Assembly (NCBI GenBank): GCA_963169595.1
Contig: CAUJFM010000267.1
Coordinates: 1 to 6,885, forward strand
DNA length: 6,885 bases
Source of the DNA: Bacteroidota bacterium
GTDB taxonomy: Bacteria > Bacteroidota > Bacteroidia > Flavobacteriales_F > PHOS-HE28
Reading direction: 5' to 3'
A model generated the notes under the pieces. That model had not been told where the DNA came from. It made no database searches and worked only from the letters and a program-made list of their open reading frames with translations. The position numbers and the translations under genes were made by a program. Below are positions 6,792 to 6,885 of the stretch, piece after piece. The stretch's first letter is position 1; each line of letters starts with the position of its first letter.

Positions 6792-6885
6792 GATCCCTTT
6801 CGGATGCTGGTAACGAGCTCCAGTTTCTTCATGTACTCCTGCTCCTTGGCCAGGGAAGGCTCTTGCTGCAGGCCCTGCTGCAACA
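6788..6885 (-). CDS. C-terminal end of upstream bat-operon gene (batB position), partial
   Basis: Only the last 31 codons and the TGA stop (6790-6788) are in the window; the gene continues past the right edge. The visible tail is hydrophilic, rich in Gln, Glu and Lys, and includes EPSLAKEQEYMKKLELV. It ends S-I-R-K-G-S. The stop overlaps the batC ATG as ATGA, which supports a real, co-translated gene. In the common operon order this would be batB, a VWA-domain membrane protein, but the charged helical tail is not diagnostic. A TPR or other accessory protein inserted here is equally possible. I assign no function. Confidence 0.6.
   Translation of the reverse strand, partial: LQQGLQQEPSLAKEQEYMKKLELVTSIRKGS

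Overview
This window most likely comes from a high-G+C member of the Bacteroidota, probably the order Flavobacteriales. Three things point there. It holds an ordered batC-batD-batE gene set. The tRNA gene has a Bacteroidota-type -7 promoter box (TATCTTTG). The large secreted protein carries a C-terminal module, with a D-x-N-x-D-G...NDRD duplication, that I recall from flavobacterial surface proteins. I judged the assignment from the sequence alone, with no database search.

Layout: bases 1-84 hold several small stem-loops ending in a + strand intrinsic terminator, which presumably closes a transcript from left of the window. A tRNA-Ser(GCU) gene with encoded CCA lies on the - strand (166-258), with its own -7 promoter box on one side and a strong terminator on the other. 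About 280 bp of intergenic DNA follows. It leads into one large + strand gene (541-3726) for a 1061-residue exported parallel beta-helix protein with several accessory C-terminal domains. The rest of the window (3735-6885) is - strand and is the 3' end of a Bacteroides-aerotolerance (bat) operon. From right to left it contains the last 31 codons of an unidentified gene in the position of batB, then batC, batD and batE.

The bat genes are packed tightly: ATGA overlap, TGACATG junction, ATGA overlap. They very probably form one transcript whose promoter lies outside the window. BatC is a one-TPR periplasmic protein with a poly-Gln tract. BatD is a large exported protein anchored by one C-terminal membrane helix. 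BatE is a TPR protein with two membrane helices and an SH3-like tail. Together they look like the periplasmic and membrane part of a complex whose VWA (BatA/BatB) and MoxR-ATPase partners would be encoded further right. The beta-helix gene and batE converge with only 8 bp between stop codons.

Nothing here is clearly a new defence or mobile system. The parts least explained by known families are the multi-domain C-terminal half of the beta-helix protein, especially its 237-residue tail, and the unidentified tail of the gene upstream of batC.
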